Shown piece after piece: positions 1-7,927 of a stretch of DNA of 64,000 bases. Source of the DNA: Candidatus Ornithospirochaeta avicola (lineage in GTDB: Bacteria > Spirochaetota > Spirochaetia > Sphaerochaetales > Sphaerochaetaceae); NCBI GenBank assembly GCA_019113245.1, contig DXHU01000023.1, positions 225,770 to 289,769 on the forward strand, read 5' to 3'. Under the pieces are notes generated by a model that was not told the DNA's origin, did no database searches, and was given only the letters and a program-made list of their open reading frames with translations. Made by a program: the position numbers and the translations under genes. The stretch's first letter is position 1. Every line of letters begins with the position of its first letter.

Positions 1-416
1 TCTCTCACCATTGCCCTGACATCAAGATCGATGCCCATTCTTTCAAATACAGATGCACCCTCTTCCTGCATGCTCTTATGGTCCAGGAAGCACTTGTTCT
101 TTTTCTTCTCGCGTCCTATAAACAGGTTCTCATAAATTGCAAGGTCGTTAATCAGATTGAGCTCCTGATGAATGAACGCAATTCCGTTGTCCATGGCATC
201 TTTAGGATTTGAGAAGACGACTTCTTTTCCATCCAGGAAAACATGTCCATCATTCTTGTCTATGACTCCTCCAAGGATATTCATCAGTGTGCTTTTTCCT
301 GCTCCGTTCTCACCGAGCAGAGCCTTTATCTCCCCGCCTTCTATTTCAAAGCTGACCTTGTCAAGCACAAGGTTCGAGCCGAAGGACTTGGAGATTCCTT
401 CCATTTTCAAATTCAT
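1..416 (-). CDS. Sugar ABC transporter ATP-binding protein (partial, N-terminal part)
   Basis: This is the ATPase of a carbohydrate ABC importer of the RbsA/MglA/XylG type. It hydrolyses ATP on the cytoplasmic side to drive sugar uptake. The visible N-terminal 138 residues read MNLKMEGISKSFGSN and then show Walker A GENGAGKST. A Q-loop follows in IAFIHQELNLINDLAIYENL, a segment typical of the tandem-domain sugar ATPases. The gene runs off the left edge, so the second ATPase half and the permease are not seen. It lies 63 bp downstream of the binding-protein gene on the same strand. The sugar cannot be told from this fragment. Confidence 0.9.
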   Translation of the reverse strand, partial: MNLKMEGISKSFGSNLVLDKVSFEIEGGEIKALLGENGAGKSTLMNILGGVIDKNDGHVFLDGKEVVFSNPKDAMDNGIAFIHQELNLINDLAIYENLFIGREKKKNKCFLDHKSMQEEGASVFERMGIDLDVRAMVR

Positions 417-447
417 CTGCTTTCCCTATTTGTCAAGATACAAAACA

Positions 448-469
448 GCTGCAGGATCTCTCCTGCAGC
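448..469 (-). terminator. Intercistronic hairpin between binding-protein and ATPase genes
   Basis: A perfect 9-bp inverted repeat, GCTGCAGGA TCTC TCCTGCAGC, sits between the two ABC genes. On the minus strand it is followed by TGTTTTGTATC, a weak U-rich tail. It looks like a leaky terminator or mRNA-stabilising hairpin. Either would give more binding protein than ATPase, a common arrangement in ABC operons. Confidence 0.6.
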
Positions 470-479
470 CGGATAAAAA

Positions 480-1439
480 TCAGTACGGAGATGTCTCGTC
501 CAGATAATCCTGGTAATTTGTTCTGTCTACAATTGATGTAGGAATGATGTTCTCCATCTCAACGCTCTCACCCTGGAGCAGTGCGTATGCCATGTCAACA
601 GCATCCTCAACCATTACCGGGCTGTAAAGTGCACTCTGGATCCAGATATCTTCATGCTCTGGCATCATCTTGAAGTATTCCTGAGCTCCACCGCCACCTG
701 TGATGACCTTTATATCTGTTCTTCCTGCCTCTTCGATAGCCTGAAGAGCACCTATGCTTGTCTCATCATCCATGCTGTATACAGCATCAATATGTGGGTT
801 AGCAACGAGGATATCTGCCATGTCAGCAAGACCAGCTTCTCTTGTGAACTGTGTTGCGTATGTGATGTTCTCGATATTCGGAGCAATTTCTGCTACTGTA
901 TCAAGATATCCAGCCTTTCTCAGCTCAGCTACGCTTCCGCTTGTAGGAACGTCAAGAATTACGACTGTTCCCTCTGTTCCAATCTTGTCAACAATGTACT
1001 TTGCGCTCTGGACACCCATGTCATAGTTGTCACCAGCTACTCTGTAAACGCCGTCAACGTCAATTACGATATCAAAGTTGACTACTGGGATTCCCTGTGC
1101 GATGACGTTCTGGATTGGAACTTCCATTCCTGTCCACTGAGGGAAACAAACAAGAGCATCAGCTCCCCACAGAAGTGCATCATCGATCTGAGTTGTCATC
1201 TCAGCACCGTCATTTGATGTGTAGATTCTGTAATCGATGAGTCCATCAGCCTTGAGATCCTCACAGCGCTTTTCTGCATAATATGCAACACCTGCACTCC
1301 AGCCATGTGTGACTGCCGGTGCGAGAACTCCGATCTTATAGACATCAGCTTCACCTGATGCACTTTCCTTTTCTCCTCCAGCAAATACTGTTGAGAGAGC
1401 GACTAATGCGATGAGCATTGTTAATAATACTTTTTTCAT
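480..1439 (-). CDS. Periplasmic sugar-binding protein of an ABC importer
   Basis: This 319-residue type 1 periplasmic binding protein (Peripla_BP_4 / ribose-binding-like) captures a sugar and delivers it to the membrane permease. The N-terminus MKKVLLTMLIALVALSTVFA is a clear signal peptide ending before GGEKES. No lipobox cysteine is present, so it is probably a free periplasmic protein. Family features include IGVLAPAVTHGWSAG near the start and the domain II stretch YSMDDETSIGALQAIEEAG. The start has a strong ribosome site, AAGGAGG, seven bases or so upstream of ATG. It is the first gene of the transporter operon. The substrate is unknown. Confidence 0.92.
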   Translation of the reverse strand: MKKVLLTMLIALVALSTVFAGGEKESASGEADVYKIGVLAPAVTHGWSAGVAYYAEKRCEDLKADGLIDYRIYTSNDGAEMTTQIDDALLWGADALVCFPQWTGMEVPIQNVIAQGIPVVNFDIVIDVDGVYRVAGDNYDMGVQSAKYIVDKIGTEGTVVILDVPTSGSVAELRKAGYLDTVAEIAPNIENITYATQFTREAGLADMADILVANPHIDAVYSMDDETSIGALQAIEEAGRTDIKVITGGGGAQEYFKMMPEHEDIWIQSALYSPVMVEDAVDMAYALLQGESVEMENIIPTSIVDRTNYQDYLDETSPY

Positions 1440-1466
1440 ATAGCCTCCTTTCTTATTAACAATTTA

Positions 1467-1496
1467 ATTATAGATTGCAGGAAAAAGAGTATGCAA
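1467..1496 (-). promoter_or_regulatory. Promoter of the sugar ABC operon
   Basis: On the minus strand TTGCAT (1496-1491), an 18-bp spacer and TATAAT (1472-1467) precede the binding-protein gene and its AAGGAGG ribosome site. The region further upstream, 1500-1670, holds no gene. It is very AT-rich with A and T runs, which could act as an UP element or a regulator site. No specific operator was recognised. Confidence 0.7.
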
Positions 1497-1670
1497 ATTT
1501 TTTCAGAAAAATTTTTATTTCATTCAGGAATTAATGAAAAAACTGAGACTTATTTTATAAATTACTTCTATTTTTTGTTTATTACATAAAAAATTAAAGG
1601 AAATAGTAAATTTTTCAAAGTTTTTTGAAAATATATTGAAAACAATGTCTTTTCAAGAAAAAATTGAAAG

Positions 1671-1698
1671 AAAAAAGTCACGGCAGCACCGTGACTTT
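1671..1698 (-). terminator. Intrinsic terminator after rsfS
   Basis: The 10-bp stem AAAGTCACGG / CCGTGACTTT has a 5-base loop. On the minus strand it is followed by a T run, just beyond the rsfS stop. It ends the rplU-to-rsfS operon. Confidence 0.9.
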
Positions 1699-1700
1699 GC

Positions 1701-2042
1701 TTATAGCTCTTCTGTTTTCTTCCAGAGCTTCTCAAGATTATAGAACGCTCTCAGCTCAGCGCTCATGAGATGGATTATTATATCCGAGCAGTCTATGAGC
1801 TGCCATCCGTCATCAGAGGGACTCTTGTGTCTGTTTGTCACAGTAATGCCAAGCTCATTGAATAGATCCCAAATCTGATGCACAACACCTTTTAAATGAG
1901 CAACGCTTGTGACTGTGCCTATGACGAAACAGTCAGTGAATGAGCACATTGACTCAAGATCAAGAACCTCGACATCCTTGACTCTGTGGTCCTCAAGATA
2001 TTCCTTTATTCTTTCTGCTTTGATTTTTATTTCTTCTTTCAT
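1701..2042 (-). CDS. rsfS: Ribosomal silencing factor RsfS
   Basis: RsfS (YbeB/Iojap family) binds ribosomal protein L14 and blocks joining of the ribosomal subunits during starvation. The 113 residues match the family in length and motifs: KDVEVLDLESMCSFTDCFVIGTVTS, then the C-terminal D-x-x-DIIIHLMSAELRAFYNLEKLW signature. It is the last gene of the L21 operon, 8 bp downstream of a lipoprotein gene, with GAGGA before its ATG. Linkage to nadD and obg is the usual bacterial arrangement and supports the call. Confidence 0.95.
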   Translation of the reverse strand: MKEEIKIKAERIKEYLEDHRVKDVEVLDLESMCSFTDCFVIGTVTSVAHLKGVVHQIWDLFNELGITVTNRHKSPSDDGWQLIDCSDIIIHLMSAELRAFYNLEKLWKKTEEL

Positions 2043-2050
2043 GTTTTTCC

Positions 2051-2569
2051 TCAGTTGCCGCTTTCAAGCCAGTATGACACAAACTCTATTGTTTCCTGCC
2101 ATGATGCATTATACGAAAGGACCACATCAAGGCTGAGTCTGTTTACCTTCTTGACAGCGAGCATCCTGTCAAGGGCATGGCTATACAGCCCGCTCAGTTT
2201 ATTAACAAACTCTGTATTCTTCAAGTCCTTTTTATACAAAAAAAGATTCATTATATCATCATCGCTTGAGCTGATATTCTCCAAGAGTGAAAAAAGATAG
2301 TCATTTCTTTCCTTCTCGCTCTCTGAAATGCTGCTGCACTCTGCATAAGGAAAAAGCGCAGAAAGAGCATCGGCAGAGCTCATCCCGCTTATTTTCTCTA
2401 TCTTTTTCAGGCTTTCCTCATCCTGGGAGAACACTGTCATTTCGTTTTTTGAAAAGATTATTACATCGGCATGCGTATCAGAAGCAATTATATAAGCTTC
2501 ATCACCTGAAGAGCAGGAAGAGAAAAGAATGAGTAAAGGAAGAAGCAGGAACATGAATCTAGTCTTCAA
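2051..2569 (-). CDS. Small hypothetical lipoprotein
   Basis: This is an unrecognised lipoprotein of about 172 residues. The start chosen is TTG at 2569 because a strong AAGGAGG lies five bases before it. The signal peptide then reads MKTRFMFLLLPLLILFSSC, with lipobox FSSC, followed by a helical acidic and serine-rich domain of unknown function. It overlaps the end of nadD by 11 bp and precedes rsfS by 8 bp, so it is translated as part of that operon. In other spirochaetes and Firmicutes this position often holds an envelope gene, but no homology to a LytR-type protein is visible. Confidence 0.75.
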   Translation of the reverse strand: MKTRFMFLLLPLLILFSSCSSGDEAYIIASDTHADVIIFSKNEMTVFSQDEESLKKIEKISGMSSADALSALFPYAECSSISESEKERNDYLFSLLENISSSDDDIMNLFLYKKDLKNTEFVNKLSGLYSHALDRMLAVKKVNRLSLDVVLSYNASWQETIEFVSYWLESGN

Positions 2570-3725
2570 ACTTTCCTCCTTTTTCAAGATACTCTTTCAG
2601 GTGCTCTGTGACAGCTGCGCTTCTTATTCCTTTTTTATCAAAATACTCATCCTGCCGCTTTATTATATAAAGGACCATTTCCTCAAGGGTTGAAAATGAA
2701 AGTATCTTCTTTCTCTCCTTTTCATCTAAGTGCTTTCTCCCCTCTTCTGCATAGTCAGCAATATATATTGCAGCACCGAGCCTTCCCATATTTGAAGATC
2801 CCAGTGTGTGATAGCGCACAGCCTTATGCATGTCTGAAGAAGAGAATGGAATATCGGCGCTCATTTTAAGCGATGCATATGGAGCATGGAGCAGCACATC
2901 ATTCTCCCTTTCTTCGTCAAAGATAGGAAAAGATGCTTCATCCAGCTCCCTTACAGCCTTCTCTTTTTCAATATAACGGTAGCGGTCATGATGAAGGGCA
3001 GAAAGAGATGCCTTCTTCTCATCGAGAGCAAATCTCCTCGCAAGAGAAAGGGCCATCTTCTCAACTCCGAGAGTGTGAAGATACCTTGTCTCTTTCATTT
3101 CTTTTTTTATTGTTTTCCTGTATTCATCGCTGTCAGTCATATAGAGATTATTCTTCATAACATATTCTCTCACAAGAGGAGAAAGAAGCAAAGCATTTCC
3201 TTTTCTCACTTCACTGCTGCTTGCATCGACCGTCCTGCTTTTGACTCTGATAATCCATTTAGAGTCCTCGCTTTCTATCTCATAACGCGAGAGGCAGATG
3301 AATGTCACATGTTCTTTCAGAAAATCGAAATCATGCCATTTGCCAAGGTCTGCAGCAAGATCATCACCAATCAGGAAATATATATGATTTAATGAATATG
3401 CATCCAGAAAATAACGCACTGTATCGCTTGTATACGATATTCCCTTTCTCTTTCCCTCTATGTCACTTATCGTGATCTCCATTTCTGAATCAGGATAGTA
3501 TTTTCTGTAATCAGAAAGAGCAAGAGTGAGCATTTCTATGCGTTTTTGAAACTCAGCGGGATGAGATGTCTGTTTGAAATTCGAGCAATATGCAGGGATT
3601 ACTACAAGCTTTCTTATTCCAGAAAGACGTTCAAGCTCATGAATGATGTTCAGATGCCCGATATGCACCGGATCAAAAGAGCCCCCATAGAGGCATATGT
3701 CATTCTTCGTCCCTATAGTATGCAT
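2559..3725 (-). CDS. nadD: Nicotinate-nucleotide adenylyltransferase fused to a YqeK-type HD hydrolase
   Basis: This bifunctional protein has about 388 residues. The N-terminal 190 residues are NadD, which makes deamido-NAD from nicotinate mononucleotide and ATP: GGSFDPVHIGHL (nucleotidyltransferase HxGH), ISYTSDTVRYFL and IGDDLAADLGKWHDFD. The C-terminal part is an HD-domain hydrolase of the YqeK type: RYLHTLGVEKMALSLARRF, the HHD metal site, VRYHTLGSSNMG and IYIADYAEEGR. YqeK enzymes cleave Ap4A symmetrically. The start at 3725 is the last ATG before the GGSFDP motif. Longer reading frames run into obg. The start overlaps the obg end by 26 bp. In many bacteria nadD and yqeK are adjacent separate genes; here they are one polypeptide. 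Confidence 0.9.
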   Translation of the reverse strand: MHTIGTKNDICLYGGSFDPVHIGHLNIIHELERLSGIRKLVVIPAYCSNFKQTSHPAEFQKRIEMLTLALSDYRKYYPDSEMEITISDIEGKRKGISYTSDTVRYFLDAYSLNHIYFLIGDDLAADLGKWHDFDFLKEHVTFICLSRYEIESEDSKWIIRVKSRTVDASSSEVRKGNALLLSPLVREYVMKNNLYMTDSDEYRKTIKKEMKETRYLHTLGVEKMALSLARRFALDEKKASLSALHHDRYRYIEKEKAVRELDEASFPIFDEERENDVLLHAPYASLKMSADIPFSSSDMHKAVRYHTLGSSNMGRLGAAIYIADYAEEGRKHLDEKERKKILSFSTLEEMVLYIIKRQDEYFDKKGIRSAAVTEHLKEYLEKGGKFED

Positions 3726-4749
3726 TATTGTCGACTTTTGTAGTAAATCCGCCGTCCGTGCTTTTCTGCTCAGGACGTGCAAGATTGAAAAATGCTTTCT
3801 TTATCGGCTCGAGAAGCTCATCATCATAAATTGAAAGAGGCAGGACTGTTTTGTCCTTATACTTTTCCTTTATGATCCTGTAATTCTCCTCAGCTCCCTC
3901 TTCGTCCATCTTTGTGACAATTATTATCTCATTCTTTGACGCAAGGTCCTCTGAGTATGCAGCAAGCTCCTTTTTAAGCTTGTCATATGCTGTGACAGAG
4001 GATGGATCTGATGCGTCAACAAGATATACCAGGCCCTTAGTTCTCGAGATATGGCGCAGGAACTTGTATCCCATTCCCGCCCCCTGGCTTGCTCCTTCAA
4101 TGATTCCTGGGATATCTGCAATCACAATATCCTCATCGTAATAGCGCATTACACCGAGTACAGGAATCTTTGTAGTAAACGGATATCCTGCGACCTTGCT
4201 GCGTGCATTTGTAAGAAGATTGATTAGTGATGATTTTCCAGCATTGGGAAAGCCGACAAAGCCCAGGTCCGCTATAACCAGGAGCTCTACCCCGACTCTC
4301 ATCTCAACTCCCTCTTCCCCTTTCTGGGCAAATTTCGGAGCCTGACGGACGGATGTCCTGAAATGCCAGTTGCCAAGTCCGCCCTTTCCTCCGCACAGGA
4401 ACACAAAGCGATCCATGCCGGTTAAATCCTTGATGATCTCTCCGCTTGATGCGTCCTTGATTACTGTCCCCGGGGGAACGGGAATCTCGACATCGGCTCC
4501 CGCACGCCCAAAGCATCGTGCTCCCGAGCCGTTCTGCCCGTTCTCAGCACGATAGACCCTGGTCATCTTCAGATGTCCCAGGGTCCTGAGGTTGTCCTTC
4601 ACGACGAAAACAACATCGCCGCCCTTGCCTCCGTCCCCACCATCCGGCCCGCCCTTGGGGACGAACTTCTCGCGTCGGAAGCTGACTGCGCCGTTTCCAC
4701 CTTTTCCGGAGGATATATCAATGTAAGTCTCGTCGGAAAAACCAAACAT
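3700..4749 (-). CDS. obg: GTPase Obg/CgtA
   Basis: Obg is a large-subunit ribosome assembly GTPase. The 349 residues start with the glycine-rich Obg fold (MFGFSDETYIDISSGKGGNGAVSFRREK, then GGPDGGDGGKGG). The G domain follows: G1 GFPNAGKSSL near residue 165, the switch I segment GYPFTTKIPVLGV and G3 DIPGIIEGAS. The C-terminal OCT domain is short or absent, as in several spirochaete forms. It starts two bases after the rpmA stop (TAATAATG), so translation is probably coupled. The order L21-L27-Obg is conserved across bacteria. Confidence 0.97.
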   Translation of the reverse strand: MFGFSDETYIDISSGKGGNGAVSFRREKFVPKGGPDGGDGGKGGDVVFVVKDNLRTLGHLKMTRVYRAENGQNGSGARCFGRAGADVEIPVPPGTVIKDASSGEIIKDLTGMDRFVFLCGGKGGLGNWHFRTSVRQAPKFAQKGEEGVEMRVGVELLVIADLGFVGFPNAGKSSLINLLTNARSKVAGYPFTTKIPVLGVMRYYDEDIVIADIPGIIEGASQGAGMGYKFLRHISRTKGLVYLVDASDPSSVTAYDKLKKELAAYSEDLASKNEIIIVTKMDEEGAEENYRIIKEKYKDKTVLPLSIYDDELLEPIKKAFFNLARPEQKSTDGGFTTKVDNNAYYRDEE

Positions 4750-4751
4750 TA

Positions 4752-5009
4752 TTAAGCGTTCACCTCGACAATGTTGCAGTACTTTCTGTTCTTTCTTTCA
4801 ACGAACTCAACATGTCCAGCAACCTTTGCAAAGAGTGTATAGTCCTTGCCGAGTCCGCAATTTGCACCCGGATGGATCTTTGTACCTCTCTGGCGAACGA
4901 TAATCTCGCCTGCGTTTACAAACTGACCGCCAAATCTCTTGACACCGAGTCTCTGAGCATTGGAGTCTCTTCCGTTCTTTGATGAACCGCCACCTTTCTT
5001 ATGTGCCAT
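4752..5009 (-). CDS. rpmA: 50S ribosomal protein L27
   Basis: L27 contacts the peptidyl-transferase centre. The 85 residues begin [20 protein letters not shown] and contain [28 protein letters not shown], the family signature. No Firmicutes-type N-terminal extension is present. GGAGG precedes the ATG. The gene lies between rplU and obg. Confidence 0.98.
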   Translation of the reverse strand: MAHKKGGGSSKNGRDSNAQRLGVKRFGGQFVNAGEIIVRQRGTKIHPGANCGLGKDYTLFAKVAGHVEFVERKNRKYCNIVEVNA

Positions 5010-5021
5010 TTTACTTCCTCC

Positions 5022-5333
5022 TTAGCCCTTAATTGAGGAGATTGTGATCTCCTGGTACTGTTCACGATGTCCCTGAGTGCGTCTGTAGCCCTTTCTTCTG
5101 TGGAACTTGTAAACCTTGATCTTCTCGCCCTTTGATACTTCTCCGACTGTTGCTGTAACAGTAGCTCCGTTGATATAAGGAGTTCCGAATACAGCCCCGT
5201 CTTCCTTTACGATAGCGAGAACCTTGTCAATTTCGTAAGTACTTCCAGCTTCACAGCCGAGCAGATCAACTGTGATCTTTGCTCCCTCTTCAGCCTTGTA
5301 CTGCTTTCCTTTGATTTCTACTAGTGCGTACAT
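5022..5333 (-). CDS. rplU: 50S ribosomal protein L21
   Basis: L21 is a 23S rRNA-binding protein of the large subunit. The 103 residues start MYALVEIKGKQYKAEEGAKI and end with the conserved KVYKFHRRKGYRRTQGHREQYQEI. It is the first gene of the operon. No strong SD is seen upstream, only GGGGAC. The 140-bp gap to the divergent TetR gene must carry its promoter, but no convincing boxes or L21-leader structure were identified by eye. Confidence 0.98.
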   Translation of the reverse strand: MYALVEIKGKQYKAEEGAKITVDLLGCEAGSTYEIDKVLAIVKEDGAVFGTPYINGATVTATVGEVSKGEKIKVYKFHRRKGYRRTQGHREQYQEITISSIKG

Positions 5334-5439
5334 TATAGTCCCCTATTAAATCTATGCTGATTATTGTCATAAACGAAACTATTTACAACAGCCTTTTCAG
5401 TTATTGCCGGGTTATTTGGCCTTTTTTCTGTTTTTCTAC

Positions 5440-5470
5440 CTACCATTTGGTAGAATTATGTGCTACCATT
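5440..5470 (+). promoter_or_regulatory. Probable TetR operator (palindrome plus extra half-site)
   Basis: CTACCA TT TGGTAG (5440-5453) is a perfect dyad. A second CTACCATT half-site lies at 5463-5470, ending five bases before the tetR ATG. Dyads of this size directly upstream of a TetR-family gene are usually the autoregulatory operator. The same gap also contains the rplU promoter region on the other strand. Confidence 0.65.
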
Positions 5471-5475
5471 CACTC

Positions 5476-6012
5476 ATGAGCAGAAAGGACGAGATAATAG
5501 AAAAAAGCGTTGAGATAATAAGAGATGATGGTTTTCATGCATTTACAATGGAAAAGCTCAGCTTGTCCCTTGGAATTAAGAAAGCAAGTCTGTATTACTA
5601 CTTCAAGGGAAAGGATGAGCTTGTCTCATCAATTCATGAATATTTTGTGAGAGAGCTTAAAAAGAAGAATTTCTCATTTGATTTCAAGAAAGATGAGAAA
5701 CTCTGCCTCATTTCACTTTTTGAGCACTATCTTGAAATCTTCCTCTCTCCGCATTTTTCTTCATATATATCATTTCTTCTTGAAAGCAGGAGCTATATGC
5801 CAAGCTCTGATGAGATACTCTCATCACTTTTTCTGATGATGGAAAGCCAGATTGAAGTCATATTCATGCACTATGGAAGCAGGAAGGCAAAGGAAAAAGC
5901 AAGCCTCCTCTCATCTTATCTGATCAGAATCATTTCTGACATGATCATAAGTGAAAAGGAGGCTGAAATGGAAAAAATAGAAAGCACTATTTCTTTGTTA
6001 TCATCACATTGA
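5476..6012 (+). CDS. TetR/AcrR-family transcriptional regulator
   Basis: This is a DNA-binding repressor of about 178 residues. The start is set at ATG 5476 (MSRKDEIIEKSVEIIRDDG) because the family helix-turn-helix begins there; an ATG 72 bases earlier only adds a hydrophobic stretch. The HTH reads GFHAFTMEKLSLSLGIKKASLYYYFKGKDEL, a canonical TetR motif. The C-terminal ligand domain is not recognisable. Its end overlaps the convergent argS end by 9 bp. No transporter neighbour suggests its target, so the upstream dyad and autoregulation are the only clues. Confidence 0.9.
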   Translation: MSRKDEIIEKSVEIIRDDGFHAFTMEKLSLSLGIKKASLYYYFKGKDELVSSIHEYFVRELKKKNFSFDFKKDEKLCLISLFEHYLEIFLSPHFSSYISFLLESRSYMPSSDEILSSLFLMMESQIEVIFMHYGSRKAKEKASLLSSYLIRIISDMIISEKEAEMEKIESTISLLSSH

Positions 6013-7806
6013 CTCAAGGAACGGTATTCCGAGAAGAACAAAGGCATTCTTCATCACAGTGAGTATCATCGAGACAAGAGAAAGGCGAGCTGCAGAAAGA
6101 GGAATGTTTGATGCATCTGCAACCTGATTGTCGTGATAGTAATGGCTGAATGTCTTTGCCACTTCATAAAGGTATGCTGCAATTACAGACGGATCATATG
6201 CATCCCCTGCTTCTTTTACTGCAGCTGGATACTGAGAAACAAGCTTGATAAGGCTCTTCTCATCATCAGAAGCAAGAAGCGAGGGATTTATCTCAGCATC
6301 CTTGAGGCCGCTGATTGTCTCTGCCTTTCTCAAAATTGATGAAATACGGGCGCCCATGTATTCAAGATAAGGGCCTGTGTTTCCGTTAAACGATATGCTC
6401 TTTTTAGGATCAAATATCATGTCCTTTGTGGGGCTTACCTGAAGAAGGTAGTAATTGAGGGCGGCAAGAGCAATCTTTCTTGCAACAGAATCAACATCGC
6501 CGACAGCACTTTCCCTGTCCTTTGAGATTATCTCTTCCTTTGCAAGAGCTGAAAGACTCTCAAGCAGATCATCTGCATCAACTACAGTTCCTTCCCTGCT
6601 CTTCATCTTTCCTTCCGGCAGATTGACCATGCCGTATGAGAGATGGTAAAGCTCATCTGCCCAGCTGTATCCAAGCTTCTTTAAAATATAGAAGAGAGCT
6701 TTGAAATGGTACTGCTGCTCGCTTGCTACGACATAAATCAGTCTGTCAAAAGGCCAGTCCTCATGACGGCGGATAGCAGTTCCAACATCCTGTGTGATAT
6801 ATATCGTTGTCCCGTCCTTTCTCAAAAGCACTTTTTTATCCAGCCCGATTTCTTTGAGGTCTATCTGCACCGATCCATCTTCTGTGCGGAAGAAAACTCC
6901 GTCCTCAAGACCTTTGAGAATCTCCGCCTTGCCGTATTTATATGTCTCGCTCTCATAGTAATAGCGGTCGAAGCTGATTCCCATGTTCTTATAGCTCTCA
7001 TAAAGTCCGTCAAGAGTCCACCCATTCATCAGATTCCAGAGCTTTATAGTCTCTTCATCCCCCTCTTCCCATGCCCTCAGCATTGCCTGAGCCTGCACTT
7101 CAGGAGAGTTCTTCATGATCTCATCAGCCTCTTGATTGTGCCCTTCATTTCTGAGCTTCTCAGCCTTTTCTTCTGTCTCTTTCTGCCAGGAAGCAAACTT
7201 CACATAATAACGGCCTACAAAATGATCTCCTTTTTCTCCTGTTGAAGAAGGAGTCTCGCCGTTTGAGAAGACTTTATATGCAAGCATGCTTTTGCAGATA
7301 TGGACACCACGGTTGTTGATAAGATTGACCTTCATCACTTCAGCACCGTTTGCCTTCAGTATTCTTGAAACTGCCTCTCCCAGGCTGTCATTCCTCATAT
7401 GTCCGAGGTGAAGTGGCTTGTTCGTATTCGGACAGGAGAACTCAAGCATTATTTTCTTGCCATTCAGGCCCTCTCCGCGTCCATAAAGAGATCCTTCCTT
7501 TTTTACCTTTTCAAGAAGCGGAAGATAAATTGACTGAATGTTGAGAGCAACATTCAGATATGCTCCTGCTGTATTCATCTCTCCTTCCGGATGCTCAGAT
7601 GAGAGAATCTCATTCATGACCTCAGAGGCAATTATCTGAGGAGCCTTTCTCGCGCTCTTGCTGAACGGAAAAAGAGGAAATGCTATATCTCCCATCTCGC
7701 TTTTGGGAGGATTTGTCATGTTTATATCAGTTTCATTCAATCCGTAAAGCTTGTTGACAGCTTTTATCACAGCAGCTTTCCAGCTGTTTTTCAGACTATC
7801 TAGCAT
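6004..7806 (-). CDS. argS: Arginyl-tRNA synthetase
   Basis: This class I synthetase charges tRNA-Arg in the cytoplasm. The length, about 600 residues, fits the family. Visible features are the N-terminal Arg domain (MLDSLKNSWKAAVIKAVNKL, NPPKSEMGDIAFPLF), the HIGH-type motif in SCPNTNKPLHLGHMRND, and FNGNTGPYLEYMGARI with the anticodon-binding helix bundle after it. The ATG at 7806 is preferred over TTG at 7818 because GGAG precedes it by six bases. The promoter overlaps one copy of the 20-bp repeat that flanks the neighbouring lipoprotein gene. Confidence 0.96.
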   Translation of the reverse strand: MLDSLKNSWKAAVIKAVNKLYGLNETDINMTNPPKSEMGDIAFPLFPFSKSARKAPQIIASEVMNEILSSEHPEGEMNTAGAYLNVALNIQSIYLPLLEKVKKEGSLYGRGEGLNGKKIMLEFSCPNTNKPLHLGHMRNDSLGEAVSRILKANGAEVMKVNLINNRGVHICKSMLAYKVFSNGETPSSTGEKGDHFVGRYYVKFASWQKETEEKAEKLRNEGHNQEADEIMKNSPEVQAQAMLRAWEEGDEETIKLWNLMNGWTLDGLYESYKNMGISFDRYYYESETYKYGKAEILKGLEDGVFFRTEDGSVQIDLKEIGLDKKVLLRKDGTTIYITQDVGTAIRRHEDWPFDRLIYVVASEQQYHFKALFYILKKLGYSWADELYHLSYGMVNLPEGKMKSREGTVVDADDLLESLSALAKEEIISKDRESAVGDVDSVARKIALAALNYYLLQVSPTKDMIFDPKKSISFNGNTGPYLEYMGARISSILRKAETISGLKDAEINPSLLASDDEKSLIKLVSQYPAAVKEAGDAYDPSVIAAYLYEVAKTFSHYYHDNQVADASNIPLSAARLSLVSMILTVMKNAFVLLGIPFLESM

Positions 7807-7828
7807 ATTTATCTCCAAATACCAGAAT

Positions 7829-7857
7829 ACTATATAGAAAAGCTAGATGCTTTTCAA
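7829..7857 (-). promoter_or_regulatory. argS promoter built partly from the 20-bp repeat
   Basis: TTGAAA (7857-7852), a 17-bp spacer and TATAGT (7834-7829) lie directly upstream of argS. The -35 box and part of the spacer are inside the 20-bp sequence that is identical to the 3' end of birA at 10480-10499. The repeat therefore supplies essential promoter sequence here. Confidence 0.7.
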
Positions 7858-7862
7858 GTTGA
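7843..7862. repeat. 20-bp direct repeat, copy 1 (next to argS)
   Basis: CTAGATGCTTTTCAAGTTGA occurs here and again at 10480-10499 in the same orientation, with no mismatch. The match ends sharply on both sides (g versus c before it, c versus g after it). The two copies bracket the large lipoprotein gene. Just outside the gene end there is a small dyad ATTGCG CAA CGCAAT (7887-7901) and another AGTTGA...TCAACT pair (7857-7883). Confidence 0.9.
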
Positions 7863-7927
7863 CATATGCTTCATGCTTCAACTCATATTGCGCAACGCAA
7901 TTCACTTTTGTAAGTAGTATTCCCATT

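Noticed and set aside
654..1217. Plus-strand frame of 187 residues opposite the sugar-binding protein gene
   Set aside because: It is a cysteine-rich shadow of a well-supported gene with no SD and no homology.
5334..5439. L21 autoregulatory leader RNA
   Set aside because: No recognisable conserved leader hairpins could be drawn by eye in the gap.
7857..7901. Dyads beside the 20-bp repeat resembling an integron attC site
   Set aside because: The pairs AGTTGA...TCAACT and ATTGCG...CGCAAT lack the GTTRRRY and RYYYAAC core sites, and no integron integrase is present.
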